Shown here: positions 1 to 13,079 of the stretch, piece after piece
Position numbering within the stretch: the stretch's first letter is position 1
Layout: every line of letters begins with the position of its first letter
Origin: Ciona savignyi
Lineage: Eukaryota; Chordata; Ascidiacea; Phlebobranchia; Cionidae
DNA: 64,000 nucleotides
Direction: 5' to 3'
NCBI GenBank assembly: GCA_000149265.1
Contig: CH002827.1
Span: 3,030,885-3,094,884 of the forward strand
The notes under the pieces: model-generated
The model's database searches: none
What the model was told of the DNA's origin: nothing
What the model saw: the letters and a program-made list of their open reading frames with translations, nothing else
Translations under genes and position numbers: made by a program

Positions 1-420
1 TACATCTACCGACTTATATACAAAACAACGGTTGTAGCAACGAGCCCATCATGGGTTCTAAACTGAGTCGGTAACAAATAGAAAATAATACGGTCTTGTG
101 TGGAACGGTCATGTAGTCAAATGTTTAACACGACTAACGATTTATTTCTAAAAAACTGTTTTGCTGACAAGCTTTCTAGGATTTCAAAACTTGGTCCGAT
201 AGACAAAAAGTGTGGTCGAATTGTACATGGTTGTGTGACAAAGTGGTACGCGACCATATATCGAGTTCTATGTAAAGCCCGAAACTATGACAACACCAGC
301 AGAGGTCTTCAAACTTAACCATCGTCGGTCCTGCGGCCGAATGGTTAACAACATCGTTTCTTATTAATAATGTCATTCAAAACGGACCTGTTGACTATCC
401 AGTATTGAAATGTGACCCGT
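1..420 (+). repeat. Degenerate tRNA-like SINE fragments
   Basis: Bases 15-80 resemble the tail of a SINE seen better at 55236-55335 (a 'gttcacaatggattcgaaac'-like stretch). Bases 325-350 carry its head, 'ggccgaatggttaac', which resembles a tRNA A box. The short open frames here have no coding character that I can recognise. Confidence 0.4.
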
Positions 421-1817
421 CAAATAAAAAAGGACTTATCGAAAGCTCTATTCGTGCTCGTTTAGAAAACGGCCTGGTAAGATTCGTTTATTCGCGACGA
501 AGAAGCTGTCAACCAAATAGTTAGCACGGGGACTAATATTCTGGGAGCAAATAAAAAAAAATAGGTTGTAAGCGTTTGGTGTGGTTGAAGATTTAGCACC
601 ATAAAATAGAAAAAACAGAATTGGCCAATAGTACTCTAAGTTCGCCCGTTAAAAAAATTATTTGAATATGTATTTCTGAAATTTTAAGTAATGTTTATTT
701 CTGAGATTTTAAGTAAAATGTTTTGCGTACGTTTCTTCAATATATTTTAGCAACGGTTTTGGCGTAGCAGTAATGCTGCTAATACTAAAAACTAACTTTA
801 ATTCGGTCTCTTATATTAGGTTTATTTGTAAAAACCACTTGTCACGGAAATCTTGTGTAGAAATTTGGTTAAAGTAAGAACTTATACTTGCCCTGCGGTT
901 TATTTTAAAGTCTAATCAGAAATTTGTTGTAAAATACGGAGAATTTGTAAGCGCAGTCGTCTGTATCGGTGCTGCGACGGCGGCCAATTTCCCGCAGGAA
1001 ATAAATCTAGACCTCCCGTGGGCTCTTACGAAAATTCGTACTTACTTAAGCGCGAGGATGTTCGGTAAGAAGCGTGTGCCCTAAAAGCGTGCATGGTGTG
1101 TGTGTGCGCGTCTTAGACAAGAAGTTACTGAGGCGTGTAAAGGATGAATGTTTCATCGTACATTTTAAAGTAAGGATAGAACAGATAACCGCTGATTAGG
1201 CCGGCGCGGATTTCACCAAGGCAGAGATGGAACCTAGCAATGATACAATAATTGAAACTAGTATACATTTAAGTGCACCAGAGTAAAACAAAAGAGTCTA
1301 GCAGAAAAATGCAAAAACCCATCAGATATAAATATAAAACAAAGTTAGAGATTGGACAAAGGGTTGCTCTATTGCGTTATCAGTAAACCTTCGGTTTGAG
1401 GATATTAAACAACAGCAAGTGATTTTTACATATATTATTGGAATAACGTCCCTTCAGACTATGTAGTATCATCACAACAGTTTATATGAATGAATGGATA
1501 CGGTAGGTTGGTGGTAAGCACGTGAATTATGTCTGTGGTTTTCGTTTTTTCCAACTACATACGTTGTTCGAATGGAAACCGCAGACATCACACCGGCATC
1601 CATAGCTGTTATGTTGGCTGTGGTAACAAATTCAATATTTACTTACCAATTATTCAAGCAAGTCTGATATGTTTCCACTTCTTACTCTACAGGCACCTTT
1701 AATCGAGTTTTATTACCTTTGACGGATAAGCAATCACCATAGTTATTTTTGCATTGAATAGTGATGTAAAAACGCATTGCTTACAGTACGATACGCATTA
1801 TCTCGGCCTTTGTGGCC
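421..1817. other. Intergenic, nothing recognised
   Basis: AT-rich sequence upstream of the epimerase gene. I see no coding exon, RNA gene or intact repeat. It should hold the promoter of the gene starting at 1818, but no core element stands out. Confidence 0.4.
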
Positions 1818-4800
1818 ATGTTATTAAAGACTGATGTCAAAAAACATCAAGTACTGAAGTTTGCAGTAGTCGCCATCTTTTTGGTACTACACAACAGCCT
1901 TTGTGCTGCGAAAAATGAAGACAAGTGGAAAGTAAAACCTGCTTCTAATAAACGCAATGAAAAGTCAGGCTTTCCGAGGCCGATGCTGTATTTCAGCGAA
2001 AGGGATATTCCGAGGTTGCGATATAAAGCAACTAATACTCACGCGAAAATCGCTAAGATAATTAAAGAAGCTGGAAAAGCTCTGAAGGAAAAACCAGAAT
2101 ATTATCTCCCACCGAAATCGTTTGAAAAGTTCGGTAGCAGATGGAATGAACTGTACGGGAATAATCTATGTGCATTTGCTATGTACTGCGTCTTGTACCC
2201 CGAAGATATTAAAGCTTTAGCATTGGTAAAACTACTTTCAATATATAATGTCATCTCTTAATCCTATAATGTCATCTCTTAATCCCTTAAATCTTAATTC
2301 TTGTATCTTACAAGGTGAAGTTGTATATGGACCGCATGACCTCGTATCCTGACTGGTATGTAGCGGCGAGTCGCAACATAGACGAGGTGCCCGTGGGTCA
2401 CTCGTTGACCGGTTACGTCACAGCGTACGACTTCCTCTTCCCTGTGCTTGAAGCAGAGAGACGGAAAGTGTACTTGCAAAAAATTGGAAATCAAACAGGT
2501 GTACTGTATAACGTGGTGCAGAGGGGCAGAGCCGGCTGGACTAGACAGCGAATCCACAACCATGCTCCTTCAAACGTCTTTGCTATGCTCATCGGCGCTA
2601 TGGTGTACGAAGATTTCAACCCAGTATTAGGTTAGTGTTATTTTTGATAACAGGACAATACACATGGTCTATATTTCCCACCACGCGTAAGTTTCCCTTG
2701 GTTTTCATTTTACATACCAGTGCCTCGTTTGCTTATATGGCGCTATGAGCTCTCAACCGAAAGGTAGGGCCAAGACCCATTACTAGCTATACCAGGCAGA
2801 ATCTGTCCCTGGAAAAGTTATATGTAACGGTCGTTGCCAGAGCCCATGTTAGGTTGAATTAATTTTAAATCAGGCAATGTCCGCAATCCATACAAAATAA
2901 TAGCTTTGGTAACCTGAATATGGTGACGAGATAATTATTTGTGACAGTTTTATATTATCTTTATATCAATCCTTATTAAACCAAAGGCCAACCTACCATT
3001 TCAATTTTTGGGCCGAAATCCACGTCAGGTTAGTTAATACGCAACGCTTAGGATATTCCCGCTGATCATCCGTGACATAACTTTGCAGGTAAACAGTGGA
3101 GAGAAACCGCAATAACCATGTTCGAGAAAGCTATGTCGATTTTAGAAGTTGTAGTGGATGGGAGCATTGATGAAGGAGTCGCGTATGGTTCATACACTTC
3201 CCGTGGACTGTCTCAATACATTTTTATGGCGCAGCGACATTTTCACAAAGACCACTCACAGCATTCGTGGCTGCAGCAACATTTTTGGTTTTACTTTGCC
3301 ACGGCATTGCCTGGCTTCCAACGCACAGTTGGCATTGCCGACTCAAATCATAACTGGTTTTATGGACCAGAAAGCCAATTGGTTTTCTTGGATGCATTTG
3401 TTATGAGGAATGGGTATGGTAACTGGTTAGCAGACCGCATCCGCTCGGCCAAGCCAAAAAATCCACCACTCGCTAGATCGATGTCACAGAAGTGGGCCAC
3501 TGTACACACCGAATTTATTTTTTATGACGCAACCCTGAAATCCACGCAACCTGTCCTGCCGAGTAATTCCTCTTGTCATATTTTTAGTGATTGGGGAGTT
3601 GTCACTTATGGTGGTGGTCAATATCTTAAAAGAGGAAACACGTTTCTATCGTTTAAATCCGGTCCCATACACGGAGAAGCAGTGTCGGACATTGTTGAGC
3701 ACCGGTGGTTCCCAAACCTTGACCCTGGCTGGACAAATTTCAATCCAGGTCACGAACATCCGGATCAAAATTCATTCGTGTTCGCACCGAACGGTCGATA
3801 TTTCATAACCGAGGCACTGTACGCTCCAAAATACTCTGACCTTAACAACATCGTGACATTTTCGCCATCCGAAGGCTCGAAATGCAATAGCCCGTGGGAA
3901 GGCCAAATCGGAGAATGCGGGAAATGGCTGGAGTACAAGAAAATACCGGCACCACGGGGCAAGATAGTCACCGTTACTACATCTGGTGAAATGATTCATA
4001 TGGCTGGCGAGGCTGTCGGTGCATACAGGTAAACTCATTTTACCAACATCTGTACATATCCTTATCGATTGACATCAGAGTTCCCCAAAAATTTGGTTTT
4101 CAGACCCGAACTAGGAATTCGTAGTGTTCAACGTTCGATGCTCTTGTTGACGTCCGAGGTACTTTTGGTTCTCGACACAATTGTGCTCTACAGTGATAGC
4201 AAGATCAAAACGGCAAGCACATTATTCCACAACATTCTTCATTCATTCCAGCCCATATAAGCACCTGGAATTTGATGGCGAGTATTTTATATTTTAATCG
4301 CTTGTGGACTGACAGCACGATTTTCGTATATGCCCTGTATTAATTTTAAAACCGATAATTAATTTTTTGTTATATAGGTGCCCAGGTTGTGTACCCCGAA
4401 GGTCCTTATGCCGTTTTCTGGCTTCAAGAAGAAGGTAATTCCCCAACTGCACATTTCGTAGACCACCATTATGCAGAAGATAAAAAAATCACCACACGTT
4501 ATGTAAATATAACATATCCATTGAATAAGGGTGGTTCTACCAAAGTAGCTTACATTTTCGTGGGCCCTTACACAAAACTAGACCGTGCCTGGTTTCACAA
4601 CACTTCCACTGATGAGATAACCCACCTCTCAATCATGATCAATCAAACGGAGCATAAAATCAGCATGGCGTCATTGCTGACCCCCGTCGCAAGACGTGCA
4701 AGCTTACTTGGGTTCGGTGGTTACGTAACTTTGAAGAAAGACAAGCAAATAATCCAGTTTGGATACGAGAACACTCGCCTTAAACTCGATCGATGTGAAG

Positions 4801-7800
4801 TTGTCGATGACGATGAAAAAACAGAGACGTTCATCAAGAAGCTCATATCATCCAGACTCGCGAATCCCGGAGAGGATGATGATTATGATGTAGAATCAGA
4901 ATCTGACGAAGCATCGGGAGACACTACCTACAAATATGTTGTTTTCATGAACGGAATTTGTTTTGTCTGTGTACTTGGATTGGTGATTGCAGTAAAAAAG
5001 AAGTCACTACTTCAAACCAGCACAAGGTTAGAACATAGTTGTAAATTATTGTAAAAAAAACGTAGTATTTAAAATTGACATTGTGCGAACGGTTTTTTCA
5101 TGTTTGCAGATGGTTCTGGAAGTGCCTATTTTTAATAACCATGACATGGCTACTAACATTCTATCACTTCATGTGTCACCAATGTCCTGTAAAACGCAAC
5201 GAACCTCAAAGTTGTCCAATCAAAAACCCTTCGTAAGTTGTAGTTAAAACTTAGTTGGTAGTGGTTTTCACACCTTTTTTTCCATAGCGAATACGTGTAC
5301 GGCAGTACAAAGCAGCCTTTGGTTTTTGTTGTATCACTGCCCGGTTTCGGCGCCGAGCTCACGGAGGCAATGTTTTCAAATTCATCCGACTTTTTGTACT
5401 TCACAACAAACGATGCCCCAGCAAATGTCCACGGCGATGACTTCAATCGATATGACGCATGCTACTGGCCGCCGGACTTCCCAGTATGAATATTTAACAT
5501 TACAATTCATCGTTTTCTCAGTATACATTTGAATTTAAATATTTCTTCTACTCTGGAGTTTATAAGACAACGCTACTTTTTTGGGGAAAATAGTTTTAAT
5601 ATAATATAAACATCTCATATAAAGGGTCATTCGATTACTGGCGGTTGGTTTGCGAGCATGAAAACCGAACCATTACTGTTCCTCAACAACTTGCAAAATC
5701 CGAGTTCCCACATGAAGTACCTCCAAAGGAAATTCCGAGAAATGAACAAAGGTCCCAGATTCTCGGTGAACCTATTGTCTGGTTTCTGGAACACAAAGGT
5801 ATCTTAAAGTTTTTATTTTTAATTTTTTTTAACGTCATCTATACTATCGTAGTGCAAAATTTAAAACGCACAGGTGCTCTTGATTCTTAGTCTGGTCACA
5901 GAACGCGTAGTGTCACAATACACGCATTTTTCAGTAGAAACCTGTCTCAAAAAGTAGAAAGAAAACGGACCAAATTTACCTTTGAACATATATGGCACCA
6001 TGTACAACTTAGTAAATATCCACATCACACACGTTCTTGGAGACAAACGGTCCGCGTGCGCTTATACGTATTTTGGATATTTTGTACAATGACGATTTCT
6101 GTTTCCGATTCTTAATTGGATTCTTGTTTGTCTCGTTCGAGTTATATTCCGGTAGTCTACATACGACATGTTGTTGCCATGCGTTGTTTTATATATGTTT
6201 CTTGTTAAAGTCAATAGATATTGCCCTGTGCAAGACAAGGGTTTGTGTAGCTACGTGATTGCTCGACTGACCGTTATCCGGGTGGTGACTGGATCGAAAC
6301 CGGTCATTTGCTGGTCGCTTGTGCTTCTGGGAACACTACTAAAGCATATGATATTTAGACTGTATTCCCCAGTTGGAAAAAGGTAGTGTTACCACAAGGG
6401 CAATCGTCAGATTACCTCGTCCTCATCAGCTATCACAGTGTCTAAAATATAACTGGAACGCGTTTACTGTTGTGATTCAACCCACCAACCCACTGGGTTA
6501 ACACAACGTCCGCCAATTGCCTTATCCAATGACAGAGCCGACTTGTCAGCGGCCAGTTTTGAGGGAACTTCCGGCAGTGGGTAACCGATGAGGCTTACTT
6601 TCCGAATGCAAAGCTTTACGTTAAATCAAATATTACATAGCACACTGTGATATGTGGCTACTCGACTGTGGAAGTGGCAACACCCACGTTCTTTCAATAC
6701 CTGGGTTTTAACCTTTATTAAACTTATCAACGACCTTTTGTCCACTAAACATGCATTAGCGTGTCACTAACACTGTAAATAATTATTAGCTGGAGTGGCT
6801 GTATGACATTATTGGACCCGAGATGCGAACGATCATCATGGTACGTGATCCCCGTGATTGGATCTACTCGCTTACTAGAGAAGACTTGTCATCACAACAA
6901 CGAGTCATGTAGGTTTTAATAAAGTGATAAGAGTGTGTATTAATGTATATATTACACCAGTACACAACATCTTATTTTTTGTTTCTTACAAGTGATGATT
7001 GTTGGATTACGGTTACTACAATGAAATAACTAGCTGAACACCGGCGAGATAGCGTGTGTGTGGATACTAAGTCATAACTTTTAATGTCTATAAAAGCGAT
7101 ATTATATATACATATTAACTAAATGTTGCTGAAGCTGTTTTTGTGGATAAGCAGTATGTTCTTGTATATTACAAACAGCTGGCAAGAAACAAGACTTATA
7201 GAATTAACATTGTGTATTTTTGTACAGACAACAAAACGTCTTGAAGTCACTCCTGCGCAAAATGAAGTGCTCACCCCCAGCACTGTTGCCATGGGAATAC
7301 TCGTCCATGAAAAAGGGCAAGGAGAAGAGAACTCTCGTTGAGAAACTGGCTTTTATATGGGCGAGGAACGTTGCCACCATGGTTCGGATTGGAAGAGGTA
7401 TTCAAATAATAAGACTGGAGGATCTTGAAAAGGATCCCGGTCGTGTTGTGGTCGAAGTGTTCAAAAGAATTGGACTCACGGTGTCCGTTCCTCAAATAAA
7501 CAGAGTAATTCGGTAAGTCACTTAACTACTCTCATAATAAATATTTTAGGAAAGGATATTCATGTTTATCCCGTGAATGGGAAAACGCAATCGATGTTAA
7601 CACACGGTCAATCGTCTGATCACCTCGCGCCAACCGTTGGGTTATCAGAGCTATTGAAGTGTGTTGTGGATGATTCAGACGTTTCGTCAATTTGGTATAA
7701 CCCATTGTTATAGTCCAGTGGTTCTTAAACTGGGTTCGATTGAACCCCAGGGGTTTGATGAGTCAGTATCAGGGTTCAGCGGAGATTAGGATAAGTATAC

Positions 7801-8366
7801 ACACGCTATGTGTATAGCAATCACAATGTCCTCTACTTCAGTGCTTCTCAACCAGTGGGCGAGGCCTCTTATGTGCAACAGATGTATAGTTGTCTTATGT
7901 GTAAGATCTTATGTGCAACAGATGCATAGTTCACTTTAGGCTCAAGTTTTTTAACAGATACATTTTGAATTTCAACGAAGGGTTCAGTGAATGCCCGAAT
8001 AAAACTTGCGGGGTTCGGTACCTCCAAGTTTAAGAACCACTGCTATAGTCTGTTAAGTGCCGTAGTGAACGACACAACCGACCAGCTGGCGACCAGTTTC
8101 GAACATGCAACCCAACAGCTGAAGGGCAACGCATAAACCCACCAAGCTAATCGTTCGGACTTTATGATAGAAAACTCGTTACTAGCAATTATGTATTATA
8201 TCGGAATATTTGCAGATCTGTCCGCACTGGGTACTTTCCACTGTTGTATGAAGACGCTATAAAGGAAGACAGAGATCCCGAGTGGACAGACAACATGGAA
8301 GAAGATGATATTGATATCATTGAATATGTTTGCAGTGACGTCATGAAAAAGCTGGGCTATTTGTAA
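1818..8366 (+). CDS. DSEL-like: Dermatan-sulfate epimerase/sulfotransferase, DSEL-like, 11 exons
   Basis: Secretory-pathway enzyme expected to epimerise glucuronate to iduronate in chondroitin/dermatan chains. Exons: 1818-2225, 2315-2630, 3089-4028, 4104-4277, 4378-5026, 5110-5232, 5288-5483, 5625-5798, 6790-6908, 7228-7512, 8216-8366, about 1177 residues. An N-terminal hydrophobic stretch after a Lys-rich start looks like a signal peptide or anchor. The three motifs that hold the epimerase catalytic residues are kept: IHNHAPSN (about residue 217), GVAYGSYTSR and GHEHPDQNSF. Two hydrophobic segments follow, at the end of exon 5 and in exon 6. The last exons form a sulfotransferase domain with a 5'-PAPS-loop-like VVSLPGFGAEL and a 3' site VRDPRDWIYSL. 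This order matches DSEL rather than DSE, which lacks the sulfotransferase. Oddity: exon 4 needs one base removed near 4240-4255 to stay in frame, and intron 4 starts with GC. Start chosen at the ATG before the signal-like segment. Confidence 0.9.
6375..6600 (-). repeat. tRNA-derived SINE copy
   Basis: Reverse-oriented copy of the SINE found at 42165-42460. It shares the 'gggttaac'/'gcacttaatgg' body and ends near a head-like 'ggccagtttt'. It lies in intron 8 of the epimerase gene. Confidence 0.55.
7560..8165 (-). repeat. tRNA-derived SINE, split by a hAT-type MITE
   Basis: The tail part is 7560-7715 and the head part 8043-8165. Read in reverse they give the same body as 42165-42460, including a B-box-like 'ggttcgaaact' near 8093. 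The interruption is the MITE at 7716-8042. It lies in intron 10 of the epimerase gene. Confidence 0.6.
7716..8042. mobile_element. Non-autonomous hAT-type MITE
   Basis: 327 bp with terminal inverted repeats CAGTGGTTCTTAAACT and AAGTTTAAGAACCACTG. It is flanked by an 8-bp duplication with one mismatch, TTATAGTC and CTATAGTC. An 8-bp target duplication and CAG-ends are typical of hAT elements. No ORF. Confidence 0.75.
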
Positions 8367-8834
8367 TCGTGCTAGTGTTAACAGGACTCGAACTACGAGT
8401 TGTTTAATGTTTTTGTCCGCATTGCCTTTCAGACAGCATATTATTGTTCATAGGTATTATAAACCCTGTATGTGAATTGTACTGCCAATATTAATGATAT
8501 TTGTTTTTTTTTTAGTTAATACAAAATTAACCAAATAAGGTTGTTACATTGCATTTCATTTTGCAGTTAAATTTTTTGGAATACTATAGGTTTTTTTGAA
8601 AGATTTTTTTGTATATTATAAACTTTTAAAAAGCTAAACCGGTCAGCATTAGACCTTCGGTTTCAAAACCGTTTGCCATATTTCAGCATTTTTTTTCTCC
8701 GGGCCAACTTACGAACCCGGATTCGTTATACAAACAATCGCGGTAACCATTCGGCCATAGTAAATGTAGAGTATTTGTGACATTACACGCACCACCAGCA
8801 ATCTTGAACTTGGGAACTTCAATTAAAACTGATT
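8367..8834. other. 3' flank of the epimerase gene
   Basis: AT-rich, with several long T runs, between the epimerase stop and the SOUL array. It presumably contains the 3' UTR. No other feature seen. Confidence 0.35.
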
Positions 8835-10225
8835 TGTAATTCAAATAACGACACCACCTCTTGCACATTTGTTAAGGCGGTTGGTAGTTAAGTTGCGTAT
8901 TAATATGCATTCACATGAAATGCGGCTGTAAGATTGCCGTTTGCAAAATGCACTCGCGCGTCAGATCTTAGCAATTGTGTTTCGAAAGTCTGGTCATGAA
9001 ACGGAAGTTCTGACGTTTATGCAGCATTTAGCAAACGTTATATAAGGCGGTGTATTATTACACAATAGTTTACATAACAAATTGTCGAGTTTTGGGAGCT
9101 TTTGTTTAGCATTACAAACACTTATACCGTGCAAAAATATCGGGAGCAATGATGTGGTCTGTGGGAATTATTCTTATGCAGCAGTAGTTATTACACCGGC
9201 AGCTGCGGTGGTTATATAACAGGTGGGAGAATGTGGAATTACACAACAGGGGGGGTGCAAAGGTAGGTCGTGTCCACCCTTTCAGTGGTTATGATATTTT
9301 ACACGGATGTCATGAGAAATATAGGATGGAAAATTTATCGCTGCAATATTTTCTTTCGACTTACAAAACTCAATAAACTACTGGGTTCAAATACCCTTCT
9401 TTGACGATCAAAATCGCGACTCAAATCCTCTGTTTTGTGTTCGAAATACTGTTTTATGCGTTCGTAATAGGACTAAGCCACGAACAATTATAATGCTAGA
9501 CAACGTTTAAACGCGGTTAAAAACTTTTGATTATCCGTTTTCAACCAGATATTTTTAAAAATTGTGCACGTTAGCCCTTTATTTGTATTTTTATTATTTA
9601 CTATATATATGCCTACCTACGTGTTTAGACGTTGCCTTCATTTGTGGTACCTCTCTTGTTAATTAAAATATATATGAAAGAAAACACGGTGAAATTTTTA
9701 GTTGCAAGATAATCTTGTAGAGAAAAATACCTCATTTTTTGATAGCTGATTTGAATTTTTTTACTCGATGCTTGGTTGTAGCAAAATAAAAACCCATAAG
9801 CAAACGTTACGTAAGATCGCATAAACGTGTGTGTATCCGTGTGTTTGTGTGTGTGTGGTTACGGCGCAACCAAGAACGACTTCTGGTGATATACTAGTTT
9901 GTGCACCCTCAAAGAATAGCCGATTCAGTAACACTCATACTAAGCTTCCATGGGTTAAAGTGACAACTTTATAAACTCCAACTTTAGTTGTCCAGGTGTT
10001 ATAACGATTTAAAGGTTTAAAATGTCTCATTAGCAGTGATTATGTAAATTGCCTGTAGCGCTACAGCGGTTTCCAGCAAATCGCAGCAAATTGGGTAGGT
10101 TAGAATGTCCGGCCAATTTCAGTCCTTTCCTCTCTGTGTTAGGTTTAACTGCATTCTCGAAAGAACTTTTGTTCACAGATATCGTCGTGAGTAATCTGCA
10201 CAACTAGGCAAATTAAGCATTAGGA

Positions 10226-12632
10226 ATGCAGCTTTTAAGCTTCCTTATAATTCTTTGTGTATTTGCATCATCAGCCATTGGGGCTTACCCAGAAAGCACC
10301 GTTGGATATGAACAACCAGTGTACAACTTGACTGCAAACCAGCCAAAGGTACTAACTAAATAAAGACTGTTAAAGAAAGAAATTTGATGTAGTTGCTTTG
10401 ATAACTTTGGTGGCCACGTCTGACAAATTTAGATCATCGATATTCTAAACGATTCTTCTTTTATTGTATTTTTTCTGTTTTTTTTATGTCTCATCAAAAT
10501 GTTATATTTGCAAACAATAAACTAAACTTTACATCTTGTTATAATTTAGTGCATATAATCCCCTAGGACGGCTCTTATGAAGTTCGAAAATACGCCACAA
10601 GCAAATGGGCCAGGACCAATGTAACTGCTTGGTCGTGGGAGGAAGCAAGTGCAACCGGGTTCAAACGACTTTTCGCTTACATTAGTGGAGACAACAACCG
10701 ACGTACGTCACGTGTCCAAAATTTTCTAGTCTAGGCTAGTGTTCCTTAATAGAGATTTTAAGTTCATTAAGGGACACTAGTCTAGGCTATATATAAAAAC
10801 ACGATTGGGCCCTCTTTCTATTTTCCGTGGTAACTTGGCAAATATATACTCAGTTTGTACTTTTTCCAGTTCATGGTATTAATATAAACCTTTTTATTTA
10901 AACAGTCCCAAAATAGCATCTGTTAAAGATTAATTGACGCCGAAAATCCGCAAAATAGCGTCCGTCGGGAATTTTCCTTGGAAAATTACTAAAAAGTAAC
11001 CACTTTAAATCTAAACCATATTAAATGGTAAAATGGACCTTCCTTCTAAATGAAGCGTAAAAGAGACTGATCACTAGTTTTAGTGGATTTGAATTGTTGG
11101 GGATTTCCCGAAAATTGATTCAATTTAGGTAAGTGGCGTAAGTCAGTCCAAGTTTTTGGGGTATACAGTAATTCTAATTTTTATCTAATTTGGAAAACGC
11201 TGTGTAGCTATAATTTTATTTCTAATCCAATTTTAAAAAGCTAGATATTTCCTAGTTTTTAAACGCTCCTAACAAGCGACTTCGTGACGTCACACGTACG
11301 ATGGTAACATTTAATAGAAAAAATTTAGTAATTTGTAAAACAATTAAGTGCAAAAACTATGCAACACAAAATTAAACGAAAAAAACTAGAAATTAAATAT
11401 GCGGCCGGAGCGGTTTGGTACGAACTGATCCGCGGACCACTACCGGGGGTAGAGGACCACTGGTTTATAGGGTCAGTAACACTATTTAAATTAGTAATAT
11501 TATGTTATTGTAATATGTATTTTTCTTAACGGTATAACAGCGATATAGATAAACAAATATGCAACATGGTTAACCTACGATGCAATCATATCGCCCTGCA
11601 TGCAAATTAAGCTCAAATTAAAACTTTTAAAACAGAAATCAAAATGGATATGACGGTTCCTGTAGTTGTCGGGTTCTACGCAAACCCTTGTGTCTTCTGC
11701 CAAGATCACTTTACCGTGTGGTTCTACATACCGGAGATTTATCAGGCATCTCCACCCATTCCGACCGATCCATCTATCAGTATAATCGTCATGGAAAGCT
11801 GGGTTGAATACACCAGGTGGTCATAAGTATTATTGCACTAAATTTAACCTCAACTGTTGCTATTTTACGAATATTTGCTTCTTGCGGGGTTCGGTAGTGC
11901 GAACTGTGCCACACTTCAGAACGTATTTTTTCATAAACTGTACAATTTCTGCCCTTTTAACCTTTTAAAAATTGCCATAAAAGAATTAAACGAAACATCC
12001 AACTTTTAAGAACGTCTCTAGTATAACGCCACAGAGGTAAAACTGTTTTTTCCTCCAAGGGTGAATACGAGTAGGTCGCAATTTGATAATATTGTGTATA
12101 ACCGGTGCACATTGCGACTTTAACTAAAGCAAATATGTGACAATTTTTCCAGTTTGCTGCAATACACTGCAATAATACCGGTCATCCGACTGTGAGCATG
12201 AGTTAATTTTTGGATTGTATACTGATATTAACGTCTATATATTTGTCCTATTGAATAGTTAAACATGCACATACCAGCCTAAACATATCTAGCATGTACA
12301 GAACATATAGGCACACCTAGTGTTTTCAGTTAAAACTCACAGATGTCAAAAGATCTTTACATTCAACCTGTAAGGTAGATTTGACGTTAAATTTCCGGTT
12401 TTAGAATATTCTCCAGGATTCGCTGTAGGAAAGATAGACCATGCGAAGGAGACAACTCCAATTAAGACAAAGAATACTGGTGAAGAACTGTGACATGGCT
12501 GCAGCATATAGTAGCGAATCCACTATGTACCTTTCGTCATTTGATCCCCCATTTAAGTTATTTCACCGTCACAATGAAGTCAGCATGATAAAAGCCAAGA
12601 AGAAGACGCCAACAATAAGTGTCACATATTAA
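10226..12632 (+). pseudogene. SOUL haem-binding gene, copy A, exon 4 broken
   Basis: Exons 1-3 (10226-10348, 10567-10702, 11636-11816) are intact, in frame, and nearly identical to copies B and C. They encode a signal peptide (MQLLSFLIILCVF start) and the SOUL core, including IKMDMTVPV and FYIPEIYQASPPIPTDP. Exon 4 begins at 12405 but has several small indels against B and C (an extra C in the Phe-Ser-Gly motif, extra bases further on). These shift the frame to a stop at about 12462. Downstream codons for FHRHNEVSMIKAKK are still readable in another frame, and the usual TAG has become a Lys codon. Likely a recent pseudogene, although sequencing error is possible. Confidence 0.75.
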
Positions 12633-13079
12633 TAACCATGGTGAAGCTTATAACCAAATCAGTTTATAAATACATATGTCATTGCTATTAATGTGTACAT
12701 ACCTGCAAGTTGTAACCATACTTAAAAGTCACCCCCCAATGTATATATAAAACAGAAATATTACTGTTTCTTAACAACCAGCTGAAACCAAATTCGCTCA
12801 TAAAATACCTTTAATACAAATTTAAAGCTTTCGCGGTTATCGATGGGCTTCTAACTGCTTACGCATTTAAATTGTAAATTATTTCCGGGTCTTTAAAGAA
12901 AGATAAAAATACAGAAATTTAAAAAATGCAAATTATTTGTTTATACCGTGTTTCGTTTTAAATGTATTGCGTTATTCAATCTGAAACGAAAAAACGACGT
13001 CTGTTATGAATTAAAATCCTCCCACCACTGGTAGAAATATCGTCACACTTTTTACTGCAAAAAAAAACAATTCATTTAG

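Noticed and set aside
11390-11470. hAT-like 'gaccactg' terminus in SOUL intron 2
   Set aside because: It recurs in all three copies but no opposite terminus could be paired, so it was not annotated as an element.
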